Assembly: GCA_021927905.1 (NCBI GenBank)
Contig: BLLK01000051.1
Coordinates: 682,001 to 746,000 of the forward strand
Length of the DNA stretch: 64,000 bases
Direction of reading: 5' to 3'
Origin: Chaetoceros tenuissimus
Lineage: Eukaryota > Bacillariophyta > Thalassiosirophyceae > Chaetocerotales > Chaetocerotaceae
Below are positions 9,907 through 20,890 of the stretch, piece after piece. The number at the start of each line of letters is the position of its first letter. Positions within the stretch are counted from its first letter, which is position 1. The notes under the pieces are model-generated. The model was given only the letters and a program-made list of their open reading frames with translations, was not told where the DNA came from and did not search any database. A program made the position numbers and the translations under genes.

Positions 9907-10905
9907 ATGAATGAAGAAATAGAAAAGATACAGAGCTTGAATAGAGGCGGGCGTATTCCGATCGAGCTGTCATTGGCGAGTACATCCTTGTCTTCCCCTA
10001 CCAAGCCAAGTAACATCAACAAACTTCTTCCAAGAAGTTCATACCTTCACGTCGCTCTTGAAAAAGAGATTAGATATTATCAGAAATATGCTCCGTGTTT
10101 TTTATATTCATTTAGATCTACTGAAGAACCTGCAGAAGAAAATATAGATTCTGAACAGAAAGAAGAGACAGATGTGTCAAGCACAAAGGAAAATGACTCC
10201 AATAAAGATTCTGTCACTACAGACGAAATAAATAAGGAAGAACCATTTCCACTCTGTTGGTTTGAAGATGAAGCTACAGGGGATCCTCTTAAATGGCAAC
10301 ATTTCATAGGAGTGAATTATGACATGATCAAAATGAAAACAGAAAGAGACACAAATGGAATTACTTCTACTTTGATTCCTTGGAAAATACGAATTCATTT
10401 CACTTCCTATCCAGCTTCATTGTTACCCATGACACAAATAGGCGATGATGATATTCTAAAGAATCTGACTAGAAATTATCTCAATTCCCTGAAGCAATCA
10501 CTGTATATACAACACCAGTCTAATAAAATTGGCAAGAATATGACAAAAGATTCTCATACACGGCTGTGGCATTCTCTGAAATCATTTGAGTTTAATGATT
10601 CATTTCGGGAAATCATGGACGAGTTGAATAGTGGAAATAAAGAGATGTATGCATCAATAGAAAAAGTACCTATTCGATTATGGATTGATGATCGACCTGT
10701 CTTCAGTAGGCCTTGTCAGCCGCAACAAACACTGAAGGATGTTCTTCATGCTTGGTTGCGAAACCTTTCGGAATTTGAGTTTTCATGGAGAATACAAGGT
10801 ATTGAAGTCCCATTAGAGTGTAATATGGAAGAACTATGGAAAACACTTTGTCACCCTGACAGATTTCTATATATATCTATATTAACTATTAAGAATAAAC
10901 AGTAA
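9907..10905 (+). CDS. ATG5: Autophagy protein Atg5
   Basis: Acceptor of the ubiquitin-like protein Atg12; the conjugate drives Atg8 lipidation on the phagophore. In 332 aa the family landmarks appear in order. GGRIPIELSLA lies near the N-terminus, followed by the YLHVALEKEIRYY strand. PWKIRIHFTSYP closes the first ubiquitin-like fold. YLNSLKQSLYIQ follows; Lys196 is at the place of the Atg12 acceptor Lys (human Lys130). The linker-helix region has LWHSLKSFEFNDSFREIM. The second ubiquitin-like fold spans PIRLWIDDRPVFSRPC to HPDRFLYISIL. An acidic Ser-rich insert at about 75-110 is not part of the usual fold. Single exon. The 3' end lies only 27 bp from the convergent hydrolase-fusion gene. The acceptor Lys is assigned by alignment by eye. 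Confidence 0.88.
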   Translation: MNEEIEKIQSLNRGGRIPIELSLASTSLSSPTKPSNINKLLPRSSYLHVALEKEIRYYQKYAPCFLYSFRSTEEPAEENIDSEQKEETDVSSTKENDSNKDSVTTDEINKEEPFPLCWFEDEATGDPLKWQHFIGVNYDMIKMKTERDTNGITSTLIPWKIRIHFTSYPASLLPMTQIGDDDILKNLTRNYLNSLKQSLYIQHQSNKIGKNMTKDSHTRLWHSLKSFEFNDSFREIMDELNSGNKEMYASIEKVPIRLWIDDRPVFSRPCQPQQTLKDVLHAWLRNLSEFEFSWRIQGIEVPLECNMEELWKTLCHPDRFLYISILTIKNKQ

Positions 10906-10931
10906 AGTGGAATGTCATGTCTTCCACCCCC

Positions 10932-13900
10932 CTAATTATCATTTAGAAATGCAATTACATCTCTTCTCCATTCCCGAGCATTTTCATTCGCAACAGCGTG
11001 GCCACATCCCTCGTAGCATAAAACGTCATTGGAATTCTCAAGAGCTGCATTCAGTTTTTCAACTTGTGATTTGGTGGAAATTACATCCTCGCCTCCAACA
11101 GCTAATTGAATCTTGGTATTACTTGCCTTTGCAGCAGACACATAGTCAATTGGATCTGTAACTGATGTTTGTTCAACAAGGCTCAATAGGCCATCTTGAT
11201 TGTTATTTACACATATTTGATCAACCCAAACAGCCAGCTTATCTGGACCATTCGACTCTACAAACTCTTGGGAGTAACTCTTGAAGAGAATAGACCATGC
11301 GAATGATTTCAGAGTTGGATTCTTCTCTTTATCAAGAAGATCCTTCCATGAATCAACAATCATTTGCGACATGGCGTCACGTTCAGCTGCTATACCAGTG
11401 AGATGAGCCTTGCGAATAAGGTCCTTGTTTTTAGCAATAGAGGCAAAAGCGATTCTTGCTCCAAGGGAAAAGGCAATCACGTCAACTTGAGCACTATTTC
11501 TGAAAACATTTCTTACTATGGATTGGAACTCATTGGCAAGTGCATCGATTGATACATCAGAGTAGTAATCGCTCTTTTTAATACAAAAATGGAATTTGCT
11601 CCTGTCAGATCAAGTGCTAGAATTATAAAAATCTAAGGACTTTGTATTATCAAAGTTGGACTTACCGGTGTCTCAGCATTTTCTCCCTGTTCATATACAA
11701 TCCCACGTCCAGATCCCAAATACTCATACATGAGTACATCTCTTTCTTTCGACAGTTCACCGAAATGATGTTGCCAACCTTCAATATTCTGAGACATACC
11801 TCCCAAAATGACTAGTGGAGGTGGAGGCTGGAAACCACGATCAATACCATCATTGCGATTCTGCTCATTTTGACATGGAATAAAAAGGCATCTTCTACCA
11901 TTCATAGTCCTAATTGTAGCTCCATTCACAGGTATATTGCATTCAAGTTCCATAGGTGGACCGCCACTGACAGGTGCTTTCTTCACATCTTTACTGACTT
12001 CAACTGCCTCTTTCTCCATGCTTTGAAGCTCAGCTTTGATTCGAGCTATTTTGTCGTCAACTGCACTAATATTTTCATCTACCTTTTTAGACTCCTTCTC
12101 GGCTCTCATCTTTGCAGCTAGCTTTTCCATTTCCATACGGGCTTCTTCCATCTTCTTCTCCTCAGCCTTTGCCTTTTCATCATCATCTATGTCATTGGAA
12201 GATCCTCCTCCAGGATTCCATGCATTACCAGGAAAAGCTCCTCCACCACCAGGGATCGATGTACCAGCTACAGATGCTGCACCACCTGCTCCAGGAGTTG
12301 GATTGAAGCCAGCTCCTCCACCACCAGGAATGCTTGTTCCTGCTACAGATGCTCCACTATCGCTTGCTCCGGGAGTTGGATTGAAGCCAGCTCCTCCACC
12401 ACCAGGAATGCTTGTTCCTGCTACAGATGCTCCACTACTTGATCCAGGAGTTGGATTGAAGCCAGCTCCTCCACCACCAGGAATGCTTGTTCCTGCTACA
12501 GATGCTCCACTACTTGATCCAGGAGTTGGATTGAAGCCAGCTCCTCCACCACCAGGGATTGAAGTACCAGCTACAGATGCTGCACTATCGCTTGCTCCGG
12601 GAGTTGGATTGAAGCCAGCTCCTCCACCACCAGGGATTGAAGTACCAGCTACAGATGCTCCACTATCGCTTGCTCCAGGAGTTGGATTGAAGCCAGCTCC
12701 TCCACCACCAGGGATTGAAGTACCAGCTACAGATGCTGCACTATCGCTTGCTCCAGGAGTTGGATTGAAGCCAGCTCCTCCACCACCAGGAATGCTTGTT
12801 CCCGCGACTGAGCTTTCACTTGTACTTGGGACTGAAGTACCAGCCACCGAAGATCTTGCTAACTCAATTTCTTCAGGTTTAGATACAGGAATTTCAAATT
12901 TTGGAGCATTCGCTTCTTCAACTACAGTAGGTTCTGTTGTAGTTATATCTTTTTCCGTAGAAACTTCAGGAATAGGTTGCATCGGTATATCAAACTTTGG
13001 TGCATCAGACTTATTCGCAACTCGAGTTTTTGTATCAGTCTTCTTCTGGACATTCAATTCTTTTCCTTGTCGAGCTACATCTTCTCTCTTTGCATCAGGT
13101 ATACCAAATATTGGTGCCTTAACTGACTTTGAATCATTTCCAAAGCTTGGTTTATCGTCTTTCTTATCGAATGGTTTGGGAATACCGAAGAATGATGGTT
13201 TTTCCGAGTCCTTCTTTCCATTTATTTTCTTGCCTGAATCTTTATCTGATAACTTAGGAATACCAAAGAAAGAGGATTGTTTCGTATCCTTCTTCTCTGC
13301 AGGTTTCGTGTCCTTCTTATTGCCAAAAAGTCCTTCAGCTTTTGATGCCAATTCCTCAAAGGGATTCCAAGATTTTTTCTGTTCCATCTGCTTCGACGAT
13401 GAAGTCTTCGACGCAAAAGGATTTGCTTCTTGTTTTGCAAAAGGATTAAAAAGATTATTTTGTTGAGGCTTCTTTGTTGTCGTTTGTTTTTCTTCCTGTT
13501 TTGTACTTTCTACAATATTCAAGGATTGACTATTGGGAGGCTGCTTTACATTCAGATTCGTAGATGGAATAGGATCTAGCCCTATATCTTGTCTGAGTCT
13601 ATCTAATTCTTTTTGTTTCTCTAAGCGTACCTGTTCTTTTGCATCGATCTTTTTCACTGGAGGAATGATAGGCATGTCTTTTGTTCTAGTTTTTGTTCTC
13701 TCAGCTTCCTCGGCATCAAGCATGGCTTTCAGTTTGGCGTTTTCAGAATCCACTCGGGCTTTCTCCTTCGCAACTGCATCCGCCTTGAGCTTTTCTGCTG
13801 CTTTCTTTTGCTCTGCTTCTGCCTTGAGTTTTTGTGCCAACTTCCTTTGTGCTTCTAACCGTTCCTTTTCTTTCTTCACTTCTTCTGCTTTAAGTCGAGC

Positions 13901-16900
13901 TGCTTCCATTTCAGTCTCTATTCGGACCTTCTCCTCTGCGAAAGCTTTCAATCTTTCTTCTTCCTTCTTTGCAGCTTCAACCTCCTTTTTCAATGCTTCT
14001 GCTTTCGCCTTTTCCTTAGCCGCAGCTTCAGCCAAACGCTTTGCCTCTTCCGCCTTGCGTTTCTCTTCCTCAACAAGGGACTTTTCTGTAGTATCAACTT
14101 TAGGAACATCAGCTCTAGCCTTCAATGCTTCTTCTGTACGCTTCTTCTCCTCAAGCTCGAGTCTCTCCAAACGAGATAGTCCTTGTGTAGGAGCGGGCTC
14201 CGGTGCAGATGGAGCAGGTGGAGTAGGAAGTGGAGCTACAGATTGAGTCTGTGCTCTTGCTGCTTCAGCCTCAGCTTTCATTTTTGCAGCAAGCTCGTCC
14301 ATTTTACTTGGTTTATTACCTTGTGCTGATTGAGCTTTCAATGCTTCTTCTGTACGCTTCTTCTCCTCAAGCTCGAGTCTCTCCAAACGAGATAGTCCTT
14401 GTGTAGGAGCGGACTCCGGTGCAGATGGAGCAGGTGGAGTAGGAAGTGGTGCTACAGATTGAGTCTGTGCTCTTGCTGCTTCAGCCTCAGCTTTCATTTT
14501 TGCAGCAAGCTCGTCCATTTTACTTGGTTTATTACCTTGTGCTGATTGAGCTTTCAATGCTTCTTCTGTACGCTTCTTCTCCTCAAGCTCGAGTCTCTCC
14601 AAACGAGATAGTCCTTGTGTAGGAGCGGGCTCCGGTGCAGATGGAGCAGGTGGAGTAGGAAGTGGAGCTACAGATTGAGTCTGTGCTCTTGCTGCTCCAG
14701 CCTCAGCTTTCATTTTTGCAGCAAGCTCGTCCATTTTACTTGGTTTATTACCTTGTGAAGGTTGAGCTTTCAATGCTTCTTCTGTACGCTTCTTCTCCTC
14801 AAGCTCGAGTCTCTCCAAACGAGATAGTCCTTGTGTAGGAGCGGGCTCAGGTGCAGATGGAGCAGAATCACTGGATGCTCTTGCTGCTTCAGCCTCAGCT
14901 TTCATCTTTGCAGCTAGCTTTTCCATTTCCATACGAGCTTCTTCCATCTTCTTCTCCTCAGCCTTTGCCTTTTCATCATCATCTATGTCATTGGAAGATC
15001 CTCCTCCAGGATTCCATGCATTACCAGGAAAAGCTCCTCCACCACCAGGGATCGATGTACCAGCTACAGATGCTGCACCACCTGCTCCAGGAGTTGGATT
15101 GAAGCCAGCTCCTCCACCACCAGGAATGCTTGTTCCTGCTACAGATGCTCCACTATCGCTTGCTCCGGGAGTTGGATTGAAGCCAGCTCCTCCACCACCA
15201 GGAATGCTTGTTCCTGCTACAGATGCTCCACTATCGCTTGCTCCAGGAGTTGGATTGAAGCCAGCTCCTCCACCACCAGGGATTGAAGTACCAGCTACAG
15301 ATGCTGCACTATCGCTTGCTCCAGGAGTTGGATTGAAGCCAGCTCCTCCACCACCAGGGATCGAAGTACCAGCTACAGATGCTGCACTATCGCTTGCTCC
15401 AGGAGTTGGATTGAAGCCAGCTCCTCCACCACCTGGAATGCTTGTTCCCGCGACTGAGCTTTCGTCTGATTTCTGTGTTTGTTTTTCTTTTGCCAAAGAC
15501 TTCAATCTTTGTTCTTCCTTCTTTGCAGCTTCGACTTTTAACTTTAATGCTTCAACCCTAGACTTTTCTTTTTGAACTGACGCAGCTGCTTCTTTTGCTT
15601 CCCGAGCCTTACGTAACATCTCATCTACAAGAGCCTTTTCCTTTTCTTTCTTTTCTTTTTCAGCCGCATCAACAATACGTTTCGCTTCAATGGCCTTGCG
15701 TTTCTGCTCTTCCAAACGGGCCTTCTCCTTAGCCGCAGCTTCATCTTTCAACTTAGAAGTTATGTCCTTCTGCGATGACAGGGCTTTCAATGCTTCTTCT
15801 GTACGCTTCTTCTCCTCAAGCTCGAGTCTCTCCAAACGAGATAGTCCTTGTGTAGGAGCGGGCTCCGGTGCAGATGGAGCAGGTGGAGTAGGAAGTGGAG
15901 CTACAGATTGAGTCTGTGCTCTTGCTGCTCCAGCCTCAGCTTTCATTTTTGCAGCAAGCTCGTCCATTTTACTTGGTTTATTACCTTGTGCTGATTGAGC
16001 TTTCAATGCTTCTTCTGTACGCTTCTTCTCCTCAAGCTCGAGTCTCTCCAAACGAGATAGTCCTTGTGTAGGAGCGGGCTCCGGTGCAGATGGAGCAGAA
16101 TCACTGGATGCTCTTACTGCTTCAGCCTCAGCTTTCATCTTTGCAGCTAGCTTTTCCATTTCCATACGAGCTTCTTCCATCTTCTTCTCCTCAGCCTTTG
16201 CCTTTTCATCATCATCTATGTCATTGGAAGATCCTCCTCCAGGATTCCATGCATTACCAGGAAAAGCTCCTCCACCACCAGGGATCGATGTACCAGCTAC
16301 AGATGCTGCACCACCTGCTCCAGGAGTTGGATTGAAGCCAGCTCCTCCACCACCAGGAATGCTTGTTCCTGCTACAGATGCTCCACTATCGCTTGCTCCG
16401 GGAGTTGGATTGAAGCCAGCTCCTCCACCACCAGGAATGCTTGTTCCTGCTACAGATGCTCCACTACTTGATCCAGGAGTTGGATTGAAGCCAGCTCCTC
16501 CACCACCAGGAATGCTTGTTCCTGCTACAGATGCTCCACTACTTGATCCAGGAGTTGGATTGAAGCCAGCTCCTCCACCACCAGGGATTGAAGTACCAGC
16601 TACAGATGCTGCACTATCGCTTGCTCCGGGAGTTGGATTGAAGCCAGCTCCTCCACCACCAGGGATTGAAGTACCAGCTACAGATGCTGCACTATCGCTT
16701 GCTCCAGGAGTTGGATTGAAGCCAGCTCCTCCACCACCAGGGATTGAAGTACCTGCTACAGATGCTCCATTATCGCTTGCTCCAGGAGTTGGATTGAAGC
16801 CAGCTCCTCCACCACCAGGGATCGATGTACCAGCTACAGATGCTCCACTATCGCTTGCTCCAGGAGTTGGATTGAAGCCAGCTCCTCCACCACCTGGAAT

Positions 16901-18603
16901 GCTTGTCCCCGCGACTGAGCTTTCACTTGTACTTGGGACTGAAGTATTGTCACTGCTAGACATTTTTTGAATTGTTTCTGCTGCTAAAGCTTCCTCCATC
17001 CTTTTTTGCTGAATTGCCTTTGCGTCTGCTTCTAGCTTCATTCTTGCTATTCTTTCCTCTTCATCTTTTTTCATTTGGTTCATTCTTTCCTGCTCTTTTT
17101 GCTTCAATAGAATAGCTTTAGCTTCTTCGTCCATCTTTAGTTTTGCGGCTCTCGCTTCTTCTATTCTCGCTGCCCTCGCTTCCTCTGCAGCTCTAGCTTT
17201 TGCTTGTCTTTCAGCTTCTTGTTGTTGTAATATTGCAGCTGCTTTTGTTGCTTCTTCTTGTTCAAGTTTTGCTTTTGCTTCTAGTTCGGCCATCGTCTTT
17301 ACTTCCTGCTCCTGTTTTATTTGCATGATCTTGGCATCCACAGCTTGTTGTCTAACCTTTTCTTTTTCTTCAATACTTCCATCGTTACTGATCAAATCAG
17401 ATTGAATCAAGATGGATAATTTTGAAGTATTCTTATCCAGATACTCGACCCATGCTCCATCAAAATCTTCCTTCACCTTTTCTTCGGCTTCCCAAATGCT
17501 ATTTGCAACAATAGGTTCCAAATCCACTCTTTCAAAAGTTACGTCTTTAATTTGTGTGCTAGTGTACACTTTATTTGCCAATTTCAACTTGAATTCAATT
17601 TCTTCATTATTGCCACCACTCCCCTGCTCAACGACATGGATAAAACTTCCACCATTTTTCTTAATAGTTTTCGTTACAAAATTGACCAATGCATCGGCTG
17701 CCGTTGAGTCTTTCGCTATATCACATCCAAGTACAAAATCAAATTTGTCCATGATTGCTGCGTTTACATTTCTTCTCCAATCTAAAAGTGCAACTTGGGT
17801 TTTTGTTGGTGGAAAATCAGCTTCGTCAAGATTATGAACACAGACATCGAGGGATTGTGCATCTGAATCGGTGACAACTAGACTTTTCAAATCCTCAGCT
17901 ACTGGCGGTGCCTTTTCACTTTCTTTTGCTGCACCTGTTGTCGCACCAATTCCAATTGCCGACAACATACCACCGAGTCCAACATTACTAATATTTCAAT
18001 ACGTCAGCTAAAGCTATGATAGATCCAGTCAAGAAAATACCATCAAATATATACTTACCTTCCAATCTCAATACCTTCTCCTGTAATGTATTCAGGATAC
18101 GAAATAGCAAATAATGCCAAAGCATAGTATTTATCCCAGCGTGCATCCTCATTTTCACCTCTTTTTTCTTGCATACCATTGATAGCCAATAAGGCTGGGC
18201 CAATCTTATTGTAGACAACCTTTTCATTCCCCTTATCTTCAATTTTCACTTCATTATCACTTTCTGCAACACGGAAGGTTACAGCTCTTGGACTCAAGGG
18301 ACTAAGATTCGCATCAGGAGTCAAGGAAAAGAATTGACTTTCTTCAATAACAAAAAGTTTTGATTGAATTGGAGAATCTGCTGTAAATCTATATAGGGAT
18401 CTACCGACTACAACTGTCTCAGGCTCATAGTATGGATCTTGTTGTGGTCCAGCTGTTGATTGAAGTGGTACAGCTTTATTAATCGGAGTCATTCTCCTAT
18501 GCCCCATAGACGCATCGCTATTAAATGGTGCTGAGAATGCATCACAATAGATTGTTACTTCCAGGAGTAAAAACGCACTATAGTAAAACCTAAGCAAAGC
18601 CAT
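10932..18603 (-). CDS. Plastid-targeted methyltransferase-like / repeat / alpha-beta hydrolase fusion (3 exons, ~2502 aa)
   Basis: One gene, exons 18603-18059, 17987-11666 and 11573-10932; introns of 71 and 92 bp with GTAAGT donors, all phases matching. The N-terminus is a signal peptide ending CDAFSAPF, a diatom plastid-targeting context. Residues about 40-350 look like a METTL21/FAM86-type class-I methyltransferase: the SAM loop GEGIEIGSNVGLGGML forms exactly across intron 1, and DFVLGCDI follows at about 265-272. Next come about 1900 residues of Ala/Glu/Lys coiled coil, three Gly/Pro repeat arrays, six copies of a GLSRLERLELEEKKRTEEAL unit, NPF motifs and FFGIP repeats. The C-terminus is an alpha/beta hydrolase (VILGGMSQNIEGW...AFSLG) spanning intron 2, with Ser2325, Asp2452 and His2481 as the likely triad. 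Substrates unknown. The two catalytic domains could act on one plastid substrate (inference). A split into separate genes is unlikely given the splicing. Confidence 0.82.
12201..12815 (-). repeat. Intragenic tandem array A (about 78-bp unit)
   Basis: Seven full and one variant unit encoding SVAGTSIPGGGGAGFNPTPG plus a variable 5-6 residue tail (ASDSAA, ASDSGA, SSSGA, AGGAA). The array ends in the variant unit with PGNAWNPGGG followed by NDIDDDEKAKAEEKK. Unit DNA is almost invariant, including synonymous sites. Confidence 0.95.
14104..14850 (-). repeat. Intragenic tandem repeat, 216-bp unit, four copies
   Basis: Four copies of a 72-residue module: GLSRLERLELEEKKRTEEAL, a linker with NKPSKMDELAAKMKAEA, then a Pro/Ala stretch. 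Copies are nearly identical in DNA. The module is Glu/Lys-rich helix alternating with Pro/Ala linker, so it probably forms a chain of short helices. Confidence 0.93.
14997..15466 (-). repeat. Intragenic tandem array B (about 78-bp unit)
   Basis: Five full units and one variant terminal unit of the same Gly/Pro module as arrays A and C, closed by the same PGNAWNPGGG exit sequence. The flanking 250 bp is identical or nearly so to the flank of array C, showing that array plus flank was duplicated as a block. Confidence 0.94.
15780..16085 (-). repeat. Intragenic tandem repeat, 216-bp unit, two copies
   Basis: Two further copies of the GLSRLERLELEEKKRTEEAL module seen at 14.1-14.85 kb, placed between arrays B and C. 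They have the same flanks, which supports block duplication inside the exon. Confidence 0.92.
16230..16925 (-). repeat. Intragenic tandem array C (about 78-bp unit)
   Basis: Eight full and one variant unit of the Gly/Pro module; the largest of the three arrays. Single-residue variation occurs only in the tail (ASDSGA, ASDNGA, ASDSAA, SSSGA, AGGAA). Confidence 0.95.
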
Positions 18604-19166
18604 GTTTGCATTCTATGGTTGATGATGTGAATCCAAATGGTCTCTTTCAATTGTATATCTTTTAGGTATCTTCCTACTAAAAGAAAATACTTGGATACTG
18701 TTTCTGTATGGTATCTTATCTTTCTTCACAGAGAGGAAAAAGAAAGAAACTATTTTTTGTTGGATATGAGATATGAGGTGTGATGCGTTAGATGTGTGTC
18801 ACACACATCAACAAACATACCTCCATCATCATTCGTCGTCTCTCATCCAATCATCACAAGAACAAAAAAGATCACAAGATTTTCGGGTGAAATTGACGCA
18901 CCTAGGTTCAAGCGTTAACGGAAATGACGCAGCGACGGTTATAAAAAACTCAAGGTTGTATGATACCCTCATTTTTCTTTTTTTCCAAGGAGATCAATGG
19001 ACATAGAATAGACTAGTCAAACTAGTTGTTTTATCTATTATTATAAATACCATCTTCTTACAATATGAAAAGACAACAGCCAAGTAAATGATGTTTGTAG
19101 TGATACAGCTTATAGTTTTCGATAAAGATGTGAAGTATTGACTGTCACCTGCTATGCCAAATCTTT
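18604..19166. other. Intergenic
   Basis: Upstream region of the fusion gene and downstream region of the tafazzin gene (both minus strand). No repeat, RNA gene or supported coding frame; short frames here lack family features. Confidence 0.5.
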
Positions 19167-20294
19167 TTATTTCGATGTAGTCATATTTCTAGAAAGTTTG
19201 TATTCTTTATTCAGTACAACAACGTCTCTCGCCAATGGTTCAAGATGGTTTTCCACTCTAAGAGCAATCTTTTTGTATAGTTCTTTTTCAGTTTCTGTTG
19301 ATACGAAACTTTTGTCATCCTTATTCATGTCATCAAACTTTCGCAATGGTCCATATTTCGCCTCATGTTCCTCAATCAAATCATCAAATAATATCTCTGC
19401 ACCAAACTGTATAGACAATTTTAATGGCTCACCCCCAATAATTTTTTCCTTGAGATATGTTTTTCGAGTAAGGCGATCTTGTGGCAAAAGATTTTCCATA
19501 CCGACATGGGCAAATGGCACAACTCTAGGTCTCACCCGAGCATGTGCAATCAACTTCCCGACTCCCCATTTTAACTTTGACTTCTTGACAGTATTGCATT
19601 TTTCCTCCACAACATTAAATCGTCCACGACCACCTAATTCGTTCCATTGCCAAACACCACCTTCTGGAAAAATGTGACACCATTCTCCTTTTTGTACCAA
19701 AGATGCAAAATCTTTTAGTAAACGCTGATCAATGCCACCTCCACGTTCAATAGGAAGTACCTGTCCTGCTCCAACATATCCCTTCACGAGAGCAGGTAAA
19801 GCATCTGCAAAACAATATTCTTGTGAACATATACCCCATCGATTGTACTTGGGCTGTAGTCCAACCCATAGTGGCAATAAACAAGATACGACACCAGGAT
19901 CATCGAATAAACTCCTATGATTGGAAACAGTAATCAATGCTTGATTTGCTTCTTGTCGTCCATCACCACCAAGAACCAATTCTAAAAAGTGCTGATAATG
20001 TTCATCATTTTTGATGTTATATTCTCCATATGTATTCATGAATAAACGAATCAAGAGAGTTGTACAGCCTATAGATAATGATTGAGCTATTGATAAGAGA
20101 AAGGGAGTCTTTTCTCTTGTAAAGTATGGATGTTCTTCAGAGCAGAATGATGCATCTTTTCGATCTGTGGACGGAGATTCAATTGTATGTGGTAATGGCC
20201 GATAGTACGTTGCTGTTCCAAAGGAAAGAGCAGTTGTTCCTACTGCTGCCCTTATTGAATATTTGGCTATTGTTCTACTACATATATTAAACAT
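19167..20294 (-). CDS. TAZ: Tafazzin-like phospholipid-lysophospholipid acyltransferase
   Basis: Mitochondrial transacylase that remodels cardiolipin acyl chains. The acyltransferase signature NHRSLFDDP (His126, Asp131) carries the HX4D catalytic motif with the Asp-Asp-Pro continuation typical of tafazzins. Substrate-pocket motifs follow: QVLPIERGGGIDQ, HIFPEGGVWQ (209-212 FPEG), and KWGVGKLIAHARVRPRVVPFAHVGM, which is diagnostic of the family. The N-terminus (MFNICSRTIAKYSIRAAVG) is basic and Ser-poor, compatible with mitochondrial delivery. I start at the ATG at 20294 (375 aa). Single exon, length slightly above the usual 260-300 aa because of an N-terminal extension. The call is firm; cardiolipin as the substrate is taken from the family. 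Confidence 0.92.
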   Translation of the reverse strand: MFNICSRTIAKYSIRAAVGTTALSFGTATYYRPLPHTIESPSTDRKDASFCSEEHPYFTREKTPFLLSIAQSLSIGCTTLLIRLFMNTYGEYNIKNDEHYQHFLELVLGGDGRQEANQALITVSNHRSLFDDPGVVSCLLPLWVGLQPKYNRWGICSQEYCFADALPALVKGYVGAGQVLPIERGGGIDQRLLKDFASLVQKGEWCHIFPEGGVWQWNELGGRGRFNVVEEKCNTVKKSKLKWGVGKLIAHARVRPRVVPFAHVGMENLLPQDRLTRKTYLKEKIIGGEPLKLSIQFGAEILFDDLIEEHEAKYGPLRKFDDMNKDDKSFVSTETEKELYKKIALRVENHLEPLARDVVVLNKEYKLSRNMTTSK

Positions 20295-20890
20295 TGTTCT
20301 AGTCAATCAAGTTTCAATGAATTGCTTTAGGTTGCCTACAGCAAGGTTCGAGATGCAATAGAAATATGATGAAAGCTGTGGAAGAAGAAGCTTTCGGTGT
20401 GAAACTTGAAGCTTGAAAGATGAGGATGAACGGTCCACAATCGGAAGGATTGACAGACGCCGCTCTCGTAGTGGTCGTGAGTTGTTCTTCTTTTCACTCA
20501 GTATGGAAGCACTAAGTAACACTTGCATATCACAGTCAGAATCATAATAATATTTAATTAAAAGATCGGTTTACGTTCATATTTACTTCCAGTTTACAGT
20601 TTGCTTTTTGTTATAGTATTACGTAGGAAATACCATTTTTTCTAATCCCAATGACGTCTTGAGAAGAGCTAAGTTACATTTCTTGACAGTCAGTTGACAT
20701 CAACACCAAGCCGACAAGGGACAAGAGTCAAGTCGTGAGAGCTCATCACACATCTTCACAAGAGAGACAATCGCTAAAAGAACAAACCTAATTCAATTCA
20801 AATCTATCAACGTAAACGACACTATTGCAAAGCATTACTCGGAAGCAACCAGCAATATATAGACAGGTCCTTCACATTCATTATTCAAAA
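20295..20890. other. Intergenic, divergent promoter region
   Basis: 596-bp gap between the tafazzin gene (minus) and the D-box protein gene (plus). No supported coding frame, repeat or RNA gene. Confidence 0.5.

Noticed and set aside
12036-13466. 476-codon plus-strand frame (and similar frames at 14985 and 16218)
   Set aside because: It is antisense to the Gly/Pro arrays; the repeat unit simply lacks stops on the other strand. No start context or family features.
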